DNA from: Cyanobacteria bacterium T3Sed10_344R1
GTDB lineage: Bacteria; Cyanobacteriota; Cyanobacteriia; Phormidesmidales; Phormidesmidaceae
NCBI GenBank assembly: GCA_003566335.1
Contig: PXDR01000520.1
Coordinates: 1-12,654, forward strand
Direction: 5' to 3'
DNA: 12,654 nt
Part shown: positions 1-6,672 of the stretch, piece after piece
Numbering within the stretch: position 1 is the first letter of the stretch
How the letters are laid out: each line of letters opens with the position of its first letter
The notes under the pieces: model-generated
What the model was told of the DNA's origin: nothing
Databases searched by the model: none
The model's input: only the letters and a program-made list of their open reading frames with translations
Position numbers and translations under genes: made by a program

Positions 1-923
1 AAATCCCTAGCGAAATCTTGGTGCAGCATGAACTGCCGGAAGCCGAAATTCTCGCCAAGTACCTGAGCCAGCAGCGGGGGCGCAAAGTCAGCATTGACGC
101 CCCCCAGCGGCAGACCAAAGCCGAACTGCTCGACATGGTAGAGCGCAACGCCCAATACGAACTTGCCCGCACCCAGCGCGCCGCAGACCGAAATGCTCAG
201 TCTCTACAAAACCTGGCAGAACTGTTGGACTTGCCAGATCTGCCCCACCGCATCGAAGGCTATGACATTTCTCACATTCAGGGGTCAGATGCCGTTGCCT
301 CTCAAGTTGTGTTTGTCGATGGTATGCCCGCCAAGCAACACTATCGCCACTATAAAATCAAAGATCCCACCGTTACCGCCGGTCACTCCGACGACTTTGC
401 CAGCATGGCCGAAGTCATCCGTCGCCGCTTTCGCCGCTATGGGGAAGACCCCGATAAACCCCGTATCGGCAATCCAGACTGGCCCGACTTAGTGATGATT
501 GATGGCGGCAAAGGTCAACTTTCCGCCGTGGTCGCCGTACTGAGAGAGTTAAACCTCCTATCTGAGCTACGGGTGGTTAGCCTGGCCAAGCGTCGCGAAG
601 AAATCTTCTTGCCGGGGGCAACAAAGTCCCTAGACACTGAACCCGATCAACCCGGCGTACAGTTGCTGCGCCGTCTGCGAGACGAAGCCCACCGGTTTGC
701 CGTCAGCTTCCACCGCAAAAAACGCAGCGATCGCATGAGACGCTCCCGCCTCGCCGACATCCCTGGCCTAGGTCAGCATCGCCAAAAACAGCTCCTAGCG
801 ATGTTCCGCTCCATTGACTACATTCGGGACGCCACTCCTGAGCAGCTAACCACTGTGCCAGGAATTGGCCCCCAGCTGGCCCAGCAAATTTACGAGTACT
901 TTCATCCCGAAGCTGTTTCTTGA
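1..923 (+). CDS. uvrC: UvrABC system protein C, C-terminal half (5' truncated by window edge)
   Basis: UvrC is the dual-incision endonuclease of nucleotide excision repair; it cuts both sides of a lesion marked by UvrA and UvrB. The reading frame is open from base 3 (IPSEILVQHELPEA) with no stop, so the first possible internal start, TTG at 18, is not the true start and the gene begins left of the window. About 306 residues of a roughly 620-residue family are visible. Counting from the TTG at 18, a UvrB-interaction/linker region (about 25-65) is followed by the RNase H-like endonuclease domain with GYDISHIQG (81-89), VMIDGGKGQL (159-168) and HRFAVSFHRK (225-234), which carry the acidic and His residues of the 5' incision site. 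Tandem helix-hairpin-helix motifs follow: DIPGLG (247-252) and VPGIGPQ (280-286). It ends at TGA 921-923. The family identity is secure. No truncation or frameshift is seen in the visible part. Confidence 0.96.
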   Translation, partial: IPSEILVQHELPEAEILAKYLSQQRGRKVSIDAPQRQTKAELLDMVERNAQYELARTQRAADRNAQSLQNLAELLDLPDLPHRIEGYDISHIQGSDAVASQVVFVDGMPAKQHYRHYKIKDPTVTAGHSDDFASMAEVIRRRFRRYGEDPDKPRIGNPDWPDLVMIDGGKGQLSAVVAVLRELNLLSELRVVSLAKRREEIFLPGATKSLDTEPDQPGVQLLRRLRDEAHRFAVSFHRKKRSDRMRRSRLADIPGLGQHRQKQLLAMFRSIDYIRDATPEQLTTVPGIGPQLAQQIYEYFHPEAVS

Positions 924-924
924 G

Positions 925-938
925 AGTGCGATCGCACT
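925..938. repeat. HIP1 octamer inside a 14-bp palindrome
   Basis: AGTGCGATCGCACT is a perfect palindrome with the cyanobacterial HIP1 octamer GCGATCGC at its centre (928-935). It begins two bases after the uvrC stop codon. HIP1 copies are common in cyanobacterial genomes and their role is not settled. Confidence 0.8.
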
Positions 939-954
939 GCCGGATATGTCTGCT

Positions 955-992
955 CTAAATTTTCTAGTTATTCTTCTAACTAGAAAATTTAG
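955..992. terminator. Perfect 16-bp stem, 6-nt loop, after uvrC
   Basis: The arms CTAAATTTTCTAGTTA (955-970) and TAACTAGAAAATTTAG (977-992) are exact reverse complements around the loop TTCTTC. The hairpin lies 31 bp past the uvrC stop, where a transcript end would be expected. The stem is AT-rich and no T-run follows on either strand, so it is not a textbook intrinsic terminator. It could equally be an mRNA 3'-end stabiliser or a mobile-repeat remnant. The inverted repeat is certain; its role is inferred. Confidence 0.45.
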
Positions 993-1010
993 CCTAACCA
1001 GGCTGAATTT
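985..1010. repeat. Second hairpin overlapping the first
   Basis: AAATTTAGCCT (985-995), loop AACC, and AGGCTGAATTT (1000-1010) pair over 11 bp with one G-T position. The left arm shares eight bases (985-992) with the right arm of the 955-992 hairpin, so the two structures cannot form together in one RNA. No T-run follows. Confidence 0.5.
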
Positions 1011-1264
1011 AATAAAGACTTAAGATTATTGGTAATTTAAATCACAAACCTCAGGCGGCTAGATTTACCTAAAACATCTCAAAATATAAAGTCGAATTGA
1101 TACTTCAATCGAAGGCTTCAGTAATCTGGGACAAAGACGTTACAAAATAATTAACTCTGGCTGAAGAATCCGCCAATCGGGATAGATTTTTAATCTTCAC
1201 TTATATCTACAATATCCCTAGTGAATGCCTAGGATCTCAGCAATATGGCAGTTTTAACCCTGGG

Positions 1265-1287
1265 GATCACCGATTACAGGGGTGATC
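1265..1287. repeat. Inverted repeat GATCACC / GGTGATC
   Basis: GATCACC (1265-1271) and GGTGATC (1281-1287) are exact inverted 7-mers with a 9-nt spacer. The site sits 28 bp upstream of the promoter-like -35 at 1315. It could be a binding site for a dimeric regulator or a small hairpin; the sequence does not decide between these. Confidence 0.35.
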
Positions 1288-1311
1288 TCAATCCCTCTCG
1301 CATCCTCTAAT

Positions 1312-1343
1312 GGGTTGCAACCCTGGGAAAGACTTGACATAAT
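1312..1343 (+). promoter_or_regulatory. Candidate promoter with palindromic operator over the -35
   Basis: TTGCAA (1315-1320) and CATAAT (1338-1343) are separated by exactly 17 bp and match the sigma-70 consensus at 4/6 and 5/6 positions. The -35 lies wholly inside the perfect 12-bp palindrome GGGTTGCAACCC (1312-1323), which would let a dimeric repressor block RNA polymerase. Transcription would start near 1350 and leave a leader of about 220 nt before the zinc-ribbon gene. A TTGACA at 1334-1339 overlaps the -10 but has no acceptable -10 of its own at 15-18 bp. This is a prediction from motifs only. Confidence 0.45.
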
Positions 1344-1572
1344 GAGAGATATGTTGAGTGTTTTCGATTAAAGTTAAGTTTTGCTCAGCTTTCTGTTGCG
1401 AGAAAATTTTCGCTAGCAAACTTACACCTAGATCTTAGATTTAAGCTGAGTTGTGTTGGGCCTGTCGTGACAAGACACTCATTTTTATCAACAGCTTCTT
1501 AGTCAAGTTCATATCGACTTCAGGTTTTTCAGTTTTTAATGCCGACTTTTAACAAATTTTAGAGAGTCAAAA

Positions 1573-1803
1573 ATGAGACGCAATCTTGATACCATCCAGG
1601 CTAACCTCGGGTTAAATTACTCGACTTTGGGGCTCAAGCAAATCATCCACTGCCCAAACTGTGGTCATGGCTCCGCAGAGCGTCACTATTTGAACGAAGA
1701 GCAACTGGTGCGCACCCAGTGCCCCCAGTGCGATTACTTGATGATCACCTGCTCCCGAACTGGCAAGGTGATTGAAGCCTACGCGCCTGGGATTATGGCT
1801 TAG
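1573..1803 (+). CDS. Small zinc-ribbon protein (76 aa), often mislabelled as PriA
   Basis: The 76-residue protein has two CxxC knuckles, CPNC (27-30) and CPQC (50-53), plus a further Cys60. This is a compact zinc-ribbon arrangement with a conserved-looking tail, TGKVIEAYAPG (63-73). From memory, near-identical small proteins occur across cyanobacteria and are often annotated 'replication restart DNA helicase PriA'. That name cannot be right for this gene: PriA is over 700 residues with helicase motifs, and only a zinc-ribbon resemblance is present here. ATG 1573 is preceded by an AGAGAG stretch at 1561-1566, a plausible weak ribosome binding site. It is transcribed as uvrC is but lies 649 bp away, so it is probably an independent unit. 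The function is unknown; nucleic-acid or protein binding is a reasonable guess from the fold. Confidence 0.85.
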   Translation: MRRNLDTIQANLGLNYSTLGLKQIIHCPNCGHGSAERHYLNEEQLVRTQCPQCDYLMITCSRTGKVIEAYAPGIMA

Positions 1804-1870
1804 CTCTGGTTCCTCGTAGCGGAAGTCAACTGACAGTTGCTATTTGCTGACTGAACTAGAGTTGCATTAG

Positions 1871-1905
1871 AGTTATGCTGAGCTAGTCCATAGCTCGGCA
1901 TAACT
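1871..1905. terminator. 15-bp stem-loop between the zinc-ribbon gene and gtrA
   Basis: AGTTATGCTGAGCTA (1871-1885), loop GTCCA, and TAGCTCGGCATAACT (1891-1905) pair over 15 positions with a single T-G pair. The plus strand continues TTTCCTATTT, a broken T-rich run, so it may end the zinc-ribbon transcript. It lies 12 bp before the gtrA ATG and could instead act on gtrA expression. Confidence 0.5.
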
Positions 1906-1913
1906 TTCCTATT

Positions 1914-1919
1914 TATAAT
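1914..1919 (+). promoter_or_regulatory. TATAAT overlapping the gtrA start codon
   Basis: A perfect -10 hexamer overlaps the ATG at 1918-1920. No convincing -35 lies at 16-18 bp; that position falls inside the right arm of the 1871-1905 hairpin. If used, transcription would begin inside the annotated gene, about ten bases after the ATG, so either the hexamer is chance or the true translation start is further in. Confidence 0.2.
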
Positions 1920-2436
1920 GACCAAGCTCAAAAGTTCAAAACGGCGTCCAGAGCGGCAACTAAACCGGCACTTTTCAGGCGTCAAGATCACCCTCTCTCG
2001 TATCCGTGCCAAGCTGCCGCTCGATCGTTTTTTACGGTTTGGGGTTGTCGGATTTAGTGGTCTATTTGTTGACTACACGATATTTTTTCTACTCTTTACC
2101 CACGTTGGACTAGGACTTACCCTCAGCAACGTGCTGTCGGCAGAAACCGCAATTATCAATAACTTTTTCTGGAATGATGCCTGGACTTTTGCCGATCTGT
2201 CCCGTCAGCAGGCTGGTTGGCAAGCCCGGCTCAGGCGTTTTTTAAAGTTCAATCTAGTCTGCTTAGTAGGCTTGATTATCAATACAGTATTAGTCAATCT
2301 GTTTTTCAACGCTTTTAGCATTAATGCTTACTTGTCTAAATTTTTTGCGATCGCAGTTGTTACCCTATGGAATTTCTGGGTCAACTTCAAGCTAAGTTGG
2401 AAAACATCGAAGACTTCTGATTCAACTGACGTATAG
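1918..2436 (+). CDS. GtrA-family membrane protein (putative lipid-linked sugar flippase)
   Basis: The 172-residue protein has four hydrophobic segments at about 40-60, 66-85, 108-130 and 137-157, the layout of the GtrA family (PF04138). The match is visible in FLRFGVVGFSGLFVDYTIF near TM1, NNFFWNDAWTF after TM2 and LWNFWVNFKLSWK at the end. Members help move polyprenyl-phosphate-linked sugars across the cytoplasmic membrane, or assist small-molecule export. The basic N-terminal tail of about 38 residues is longer than in the phage proteins. ATG 1918 is the only standard start before TM1; no ribosome binding site precedes it and a TATAAT overlaps it. The gene converges on the neighbouring GtrB-like glycosyltransferase with 28 bp between stop codons. 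That partnership supports the family call; the sugar is unknown. Confidence 0.85.
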   Translation: MTKLKSSKRRPERQLNRHFSGVKITLSRIRAKLPLDRFLRFGVVGFSGLFVDYTIFFLLFTHVGLGLTLSNVLSAETAIINNFFWNDAWTFADLSRQQAGWQARLRRFLKFNLVCLVGLIINTVLVNLFFNAFSINAYLSKFFAIAVVTLWNFWVNFKLSWKTSKTSDSTDV

Positions 2437-2464
2437 AGGCTGGTCTTTAGAGCCGAGGGGTTGG

Positions 2465-3502
2465 CTATTCTGACTGATGTGTTACTGGGGGATTTCCCTG
2501 GCTTAACGTTGGCACTGCGTTTGAGGTAGTTAGCGGCTCTGCACCATTCTTGCTTACAGCCTCTCCATAGACTGCGCGAACTAAGTAAAGCGGTCTACCT
2601 TTGACTTCCTCATAAACCCGTCCTAAGTACTCTCCAAGGATGCCGAGCGTGAGTAGTTGAACCCCACCTAAAAACAGAACTGCAACCATTAACGACGCAT
2701 ATCCCGGAAGATCAATCCCGAATATTAGGGTGCGAATCACCAGAAAACCTGCGTAGGCAAAGGCCGCTAAAGAGAACCCTAACCCAACATAAGTCCAAAC
2801 TTTGAGGGGGCCTAAACTAAAAGACGTAATGCCATCTACCGCAAAGTTCCAGAGTTTCCAGTAATTCCATGATGTTTTACCGCTATATCGCTCTGCCCGG
2901 TCATATTCGATATAAGTTTGCCTGAACCCTACCCAAGCAAACAAACCTTTCATGAAGCGAGTTCGTTCTGGCAATCGCTGTAGTGCTGTCACCACCTGGC
3001 GATCTAACAGGCGAAAGTCTCCCGTGTCTGCTGGAATTGGAACTTGACTCATTCGACCAATCACTCGGTAAAACGCGTTTGCGGTAAAGCGCTTTAGCCA
3101 GGTTTCGCCCCTGCGGGTTCGACGTTTGGCGTAGACAACGTCGTAGCCTTCACGCCACTTCTCAACCAGTTGGATGATTAACTCTGGTGGATCCTGTAAG
3201 TCCGCATCAATGGGGATAACGGCTTGTCCCCTCGCGTAGTCAATGCCAGCGGTTAACGCCAATTCTTTGCCAAAGTTGCGAGACAGGGCTACAACTTGGA
3301 TCGCTGGATTACGCTGGTGATGTTCAATCAGACGTAGAAGCGTGTTATCTTTGCTGCCATCATCTATACAAACAATTTCATAAGATGACTTTAGTGGGAT
3401 GAGCGCCTGTAAAAGCCGCTCAAATAAATGGTCAATATTCGACTCCTCACAATACAGCGGGACAACGATAGAAATTTCAATTTCTGAAGACGGATAAATC
3501 AT
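2465..3502 (-). CDS. Family 2 glycosyltransferase, GtrB/DPM1-like polyprenyl-phosphate sugar transferase
   Basis: The 345-residue enzyme has an N-terminal GT-A domain: SIVVPLYCEE (11-20), DDGS (47-50), the metal-binding IDADLQDPPE (98-107) and acceptor-loop motif DTGDFRLLDR (159-168). A membrane-proximal SGKTSWNYWKL stretch (207-217) and two transmembrane helices (about 235-258 and 268-292) follow. This is the architecture of GtrB, ArnC and YfdH-type enzymes, which move a sugar from a nucleotide donor to undecaprenyl phosphate on the inner membrane face. The C-terminal 35 residues are low-complexity and likely disordered. ATG at 3500-3502 begins six residues before the first beta strand; no Shine-Dalgarno sequence is visible. 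It is convergent with the GtrA-like gene and divergent from the large membrane protein gene. Family identity is secure; donor and acceptor are not determined. Confidence 0.92.
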   Translation of the reverse strand: MIYPSSEIEISIVVPLYCEESNIDHLFERLLQALIPLKSSYEIVCIDDGSKDNTLLRLIEHHQRNPAIQVVALSRNFGKELALTAGIDYARGQAVIPIDADLQDPPELIIQLVEKWREGYDVVYAKRRTRRGETWLKRFTANAFYRVIGRMSQVPIPADTGDFRLLDRQVVTALQRLPERTRFMKGLFAWVGFRQTYIEYDRAERYSGKTSWNYWKLWNFAVDGITSFSLGPLKVWTYVGLGFSLAAFAYAGFLVIRTLIFGIDLPGYASLMVAVLFLGGVQLLTLGILGEYLGRVYEEVKGRPLYLVRAVYGEAVSKNGAEPLTTSNAVPTLSQGNPPVTHQSE

Positions 3503-3639
3503 TAGGATTAAAGGAGAAGGCTAAGTGAATAATCTACTTCTAGGCTGATACCGGCTGCAGTGTTGCAAATTTCTTCAAAAGCATAACTCGCCGATTGCTG
3601 AGCTAAATTGTCGTGATCTACAGTCTATAGCGGTGATTT

Positions 3640-3660
3640 ATCACAGTTTTAACCTGTGAT
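3640..3660. repeat. Inverted repeat ATCACAG / CTGTGAT
   Basis: Exact inverted 7-mers (3640-3646 and 3654-3660) with a 7-nt spacer TTTTAAC. The half-sites contain TCACA and TGTGA but in the opposite order to a CRP-type operator (TGTGA-N6-TCACA), so this is not a standard CRP site. It may be an operator for another regulator or a small hairpin. Confidence 0.3.
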
Positions 3661-3698
3661 TGTTATGATTGGCAATGATTAAGCGGAGGGGGAGACTT

Positions 3699-3723
3699 TT
3701 CAGGTTCTGCCTGAACATTTTTT
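3699..3723 (+). terminator. Rho-independent terminator-like hairpin, no gene before it
   Basis: TTCAGG (3699-3704), loop TTCTG, CCTGAA (3710-3715), then CA and a run of six T (3718-3723). Stem plus T-run on the plus strand is the intrinsic-terminator pattern, although the six-pair stem is short. No plus-strand gene ends here: the neighbour to the left is on the minus strand. It may end a short non-coding RNA, be a leader attenuator of the 3941 gene, or be chance. Confidence 0.4.
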
Positions 3724-3940
3724 ATTTCGGTTTAGATAGATTGGACAGATCAGATTAAGCCCGAAGGCTACATTCTCGTGGGCTTCAACACAGCTTTACG
3801 CTAATTGGCATATATTTATCAATCTTTGATAGTGTCTTTGTCTATTGTCGAGTATCCTACAAATACTTGGCGAGTATATTTGGATTCTCTTTGATTTTTT
3901 GAGCTGATCCACACAGTTATTTTATCCAGCGGGTTGAACT

Positions 3941-5605
3941 ATGATTAAGCACTCTCAATCTAAATCAATATTAACCTCTCTTGGCCTTGGTCTACTTAGT
4001 GTTGCGATCGCAATTGGCATCATTACTCGATTAGTGGCTGTTTTCCAGTATGTCACCTTTGATATTGGCCCTGACCCTGACCAGATTAGAGATGCCTTTG
4101 CCGTTATGGGGATATGGTCAGGGGACTTTCCGTTAATTGGGCCATCTGCTTATGGCTTGGGGTTAGGCGGCTTCAATATTCTGCCTCTTTACTACTATGT
4201 ATTTTTCCCATTTACATTGTTGGGTGGAGCGCCGGTGTTTCAAGCGTTACCCAACGCCTTCTTCTCTTTCCTCTCGATTCCACTGTTTATCTACTTGATC
4301 TATCAGCTTTTAGAGCGGGTTGAATTTCCAACTCGCATTTTCCTCAGCGGCTTGGCAGGTTTGTGGCACAGTGTATTATTTGGCGATATTTTTATTGCTA
4401 ACTTTCAATGGAACCCTAGTTCTCTAGTCTTTTTCTTCCTATTGTTTACTGCCCTATATGATCTAGCGCTAAAACATCTATCTAGCTGGAGACTACAGAT
4501 TCCTATCTGGATCGGGATTGGTGTTGTCTTGAGCATTCTCGTCAGCTTGCACTCTGCGGCCCTATTCGTTATGCCCATTGTGTTTGTAATGACGTCGCTG
4601 ATGTTTGGCTTCAAGGTTCTCAGTGGTCGAGGTAGCAACAGTCGGCTAATATTGCCTGTGCTGGGGGCGTTGGCTTCTGTTGTTTCTCTCGCTCCTTACT
4701 GGCTGCATGAGTATCGTCAACGATTGGGAAATACCCGAGCTATTTTCCGCACCATTGCTTCGGCCTCTGGGTCTGGTGATGAGGAAAGCTTGCCGCTTTA
4801 CCTCTGGTTCTGGGACAAAATCACAAATCTAATCCTGCAGCCGATTAATACTGTTCGGCAAGTTTACTTCTGGGATGCTTCAATACCCTACTTAATACTC
4901 TCGGTTTTGTTTTTATTGCTAGTTGCTTTTATTTCTTTTCAGAAGTTCAAGGGAAACTGGAATATTTGGCAACTTTGGCTGGCGACCTGGGGGCTCCTAT
5001 TATTGGCGGCTGCTAACATTGATCCAGTGCTCTCTGTCTTCTACTACAAGTCTCTGATGATGTTAGCGCCGATTGTATTGGCGGTAATTGCGATCGCATA
5101 CCTCGATTGGCCAAAACCTGCGACCCTAGCCTTTTATTGTGTAATCACCTTCTTCGTCGTGGTGTCATTTTCTCAGAATCTCTTTTATGACTACCAGCTT
5201 ATGGCCAGTAAATATGGCGATCGCAGATTGATGAATACCCGTGAATTGGCCCAGGTGATGACACAGCTTCCCGCTGGCTCAACGATCTGTGATCCTAGAA
5301 TTGCCCGCAGAAGATCTGTCCGCAATCAATACAACTATATTGATACCTATGTGACGCGTAATGATTTGGATGCTGTGGAGGAATGCCAGGCTGGACATTA
5401 CATTGTTCATCCCAAGCGGATCCTCTGGATTGAAGGCAACTTCTTGAATCAAGGTGACTATCAAGAGACCTACATCATTCCCCCGGCAGATCCCGAAGGT
5501 CTAAAGCTGTGGCCTACCTTAGAGATTGTGGATAATCAGGCGTTTGAGCCATCGGCAGATCTATTCATGGAAACTGAGACTGCCTTTATTTATCGCCTAT
5601 CTTGA
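3941..5605 (+). CDS. Multi-pass membrane protein, probable GT-C glycosyltransferase
   Basis: The 554-residue protein is almost wholly membrane-embedded up to about residue 415, with roughly 9-11 hydrophobic helices, and ends in a soluble domain of about 140 residues. The first helix (about 12-36) is followed by an acidic first loop, GPDPDQIRD (43-51). An acidic motif in the first outer loop is the hallmark of the GT-C fold (PMT/ArnT-like enzymes), which use polyprenyl-phosphate sugars as donors on the outer membrane face. No specific subfamily is recognised. Proximity to GtrA- and GtrB-like genes suggests it is the acceptor-specific third component. The C-terminal domain has Cys444 (STICDP) and Cys474 (EECQAG), not obviously catalytic. 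ATG 3941 has no strong ribosome binding site. The gene converges on the pyruvyl transferase gene with 27 bp between stops. Confidence 0.65.
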   Translation: MIKHSQSKSILTSLGLGLLSVAIAIGIITRLVAVFQYVTFDIGPDPDQIRDAFAVMGIWSGDFPLIGPSAYGLGLGGFNILPLYYYVFFPFTLLGGAPVFQALPNAFFSFLSIPLFIYLIYQLLERVEFPTRIFLSGLAGLWHSVLFGDIFIANFQWNPSSLVFFFLLFTALYDLALKHLSSWRLQIPIWIGIGVVLSILVSLHSAALFVMPIVFVMTSLMFGFKVLSGRGSNSRLILPVLGALASVVSLAPYWLHEYRQRLGNTRAIFRTIASASGSGDEESLPLYLWFWDKITNLILQPINTVRQVYFWDASIPYLILSVLFLLLVAFISFQKFKGNWNIWQLWLATWGLLLLAAANIDPVLSVFYYKSLMMLAPIVLAVIAIAYLDWPKPATLAFYCVITFFVVVSFSQNLFYDYQLMASKYGDRRLMNTRELAQVMTQLPAGSTICDPRIARRRSVRNQYNYIDTYVTRNDLDAVEECQAGHYIVHPKRILWIEGNFLNQGDYQETYIIPPADPEGLKLWPTLEIVDNQAFEPSADLFMETETAFIYRLS

Positions 5606-5632
5606 TTGGGGCGCGGCGAAGCGTCAACTCCC

Positions 5633-6613
5633 CTAATTGAGCAGAGACAAGCTTTGCTCGAAAAAGACTTGGCTCGCCTGACGATGTTCCTGTAGGGCTT
5701 CTGGATATTGATCTGCCTGTGAGATTAGGTCTTGCCAGCCTTTAGTTGCACAAGTGTAGTAATCACCATAGCGAAATCCAAGGTTGATCTTATTTAGAAA
5801 AGTCTTTTTGAACGGACGGAACTTGAATTTTGAGTAGTTCCAGCTTTGAACAGGATAGAGTTGAGGCGAATGGCTGAGGGTTAGAAACTTTGTGCTGAAC
5901 GGGAAAGCAATTACCCGCTTCCCCAGTAAGGTTGCCCAGTATGCTCCGTGGTAAGAGCTGGTGATGACTGTTTCACCTGATCCTAAAAAATTAATCACCT
6001 CAGTTAAGTTCTGAGTATCGTGGCTCATGCTGGGAAGACGCCCTAGCTTGATTTGAAACTTGCGGTGGGAAAACACTACTACCTCATGTTTAATCTCTAC
6101 CGGCTGATCAAAGGCTGGATCCATACAGCTAGCACAAGGCAGCCAAGGATAATCGAACCCGACATCTCTAATCCCAACTAAATCAAATCCTTCCAAATAG
6201 CGACCGTAGTTAAAGTTAGCTTTGCTAGTTTTGAGCTGCTGAAGGACATCGCCCTGGGTTGTTTTGGACGGGTTGGCATAAGTTTGCTGCCCTACCCCCC
6301 AGGCAATCCACTTGCCAGAGAATAACGGACGCAGTTGCTGGAGAGCATTAAAACTACCCGCAAAAGACTTAAACAGTAAGCCGCCGCCGCCCACAATCAG
6401 GTGATAGCGGGTTTGGCTTGCGGTTGCCCGAATTTCATCTAGGGTGATTGAACCGCCAAAGCCACTTTTTGGTTCTGGGAAATTGGGATCTAGCGCCCGA
6501 AGATCCAATGTCCTGACCGGTTTGTCGAAATCAAAATATCGAACGGGCGACGAGGCGATATCCCCGATATTGCGGCTGTCAACAACGTGAGCATTGACGA
6601 TGACATCTTGCAT
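5633..6613 (-). CDS. Polysaccharide pyruvyl transferase family protein
   Basis: The 326-residue protein shows CsaB/WcaK family (PF04230) signatures: NIGD near the N-terminus (15-18), the glycine-rich HLIVGGGGLL (71-80), and TSSYHGAYWATLLGKRVIAFP (218-238), whose SYHG His is conserved in the family. Members ketalise sugars in exopolysaccharides or secondary cell-wall polymers with pyruvate from phosphoenolpyruvate, although some relatives have other transferase roles. A cysteine pair, PCASCMDP (159-166), lies mid-protein. No signal peptide is seen; it is probably cytoplasmic. ATG at 6611-6613 fits the family N-terminus; its ribosome binding site is weak. It is last in the minus-strand gene row, 59 bp after the HTTM-DCC gene, which suggests that the operon modifies an extracellular glycan. 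It is more AT-rich than the genes before it and could be a later addition or belong with the glycosylation genes on its other side. Confidence 0.82.
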   Translation of the reverse strand: MQDVIVNAHVVDSRNIGDIASSPVRYFDFDKPVRTLDLRALDPNFPEPKSGFGGSITLDEIRATASQTRYHLIVGGGGLLFKSFAGSFNALQQLRPLFSGKWIAWGVGQQTYANPSKTTQGDVLQQLKTSKANFNYGRYLEGFDLVGIRDVGFDYPWLPCASCMDPAFDQPVEIKHEVVVFSHRKFQIKLGRLPSMSHDTQNLTEVINFLGSGETVITSSYHGAYWATLLGKRVIAFPFSTKFLTLSHSPQLYPVQSWNYSKFKFRPFKKTFLNKINLGFRYGDYYTCATKGWQDLISQADQYPEALQEHRQASQVFFEQSLSLLN

Positions 6614-6672
6614 AGGGACGGATCCATAAAAGACAAGAACTGTTTAGCCAGCCAGTAGTTTAAGCAAGTCGT

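Larger units (their letters stand above)
924..1572. other. 649-bp AT-rich intergenic region, no gene seen
   Basis: No coding sequence is supported here on either strand. A 25-codon ATG frame at 946 has no ribosome binding site and lies across an inverted repeat, so it was not called. The region holds a HIP1-centred palindrome, two overlapping hairpins just after uvrC, further small inverted repeats around 1265-1287 and 1312-1323, a promoter-like pair, and a leader of about 220 nt before the zinc-ribbon gene. Base composition is clearly more AT-rich than uvrC. No tRNA T-loop signature was found. Confidence 0.7.
3503..3940. other. 438-bp divergent intergenic region
   Basis: This separates the divergent glycosyltransferase (-) and membrane protein (+) genes and must hold both their promoters. 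It contains an inverted repeat at 3640-3660, a terminator-like hairpin at 3699-3723 and a weaker inverted repeat AAGCCC/GGGCTT at 3757-3785 with a 17-nt spacer. TATGAT at 3664-3669 resembles a -10 box but has no clear -35. TTGATA at 3826-3831 resembles a -35 but has no good -10 partner. No open frame of note and no tRNA was seen. Confidence 0.6.

Noticed and set aside
163..492. 109-aa plus-strand open frame inside uvrC
   Set aside because: Shadow of the well-supported uvrC frame; no recognisable protein features.
946..1023. 25-codon ATG frame after uvrC, possible leader peptide
   Set aside because: No ribosome binding site, and its codons simply follow the arms of the inverted repeats; no downstream gene close enough for attenuation.
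1334..1339. TTGACA as the -35 of the zinc-ribbon promoter
   Set aside because: It is a perfect hexamer but no acceptable -10 lies 15-18 bp downstream; the TTGCAA/CATAAT pair fits better.
3640..3660. CRP/SyCRP1-type binding site
   Set aside because: The half-sites are in the reverse order to TGTGA-N6-TCACA, so the operator consensus is not met.
5606..5632. Shared terminator between the convergent GT-C-like and pyruvyl transferase genes
   Set aside because: Only an interrupted GGGG/CCCC pairing is present, with a bulge and no T-run; too weak to call.
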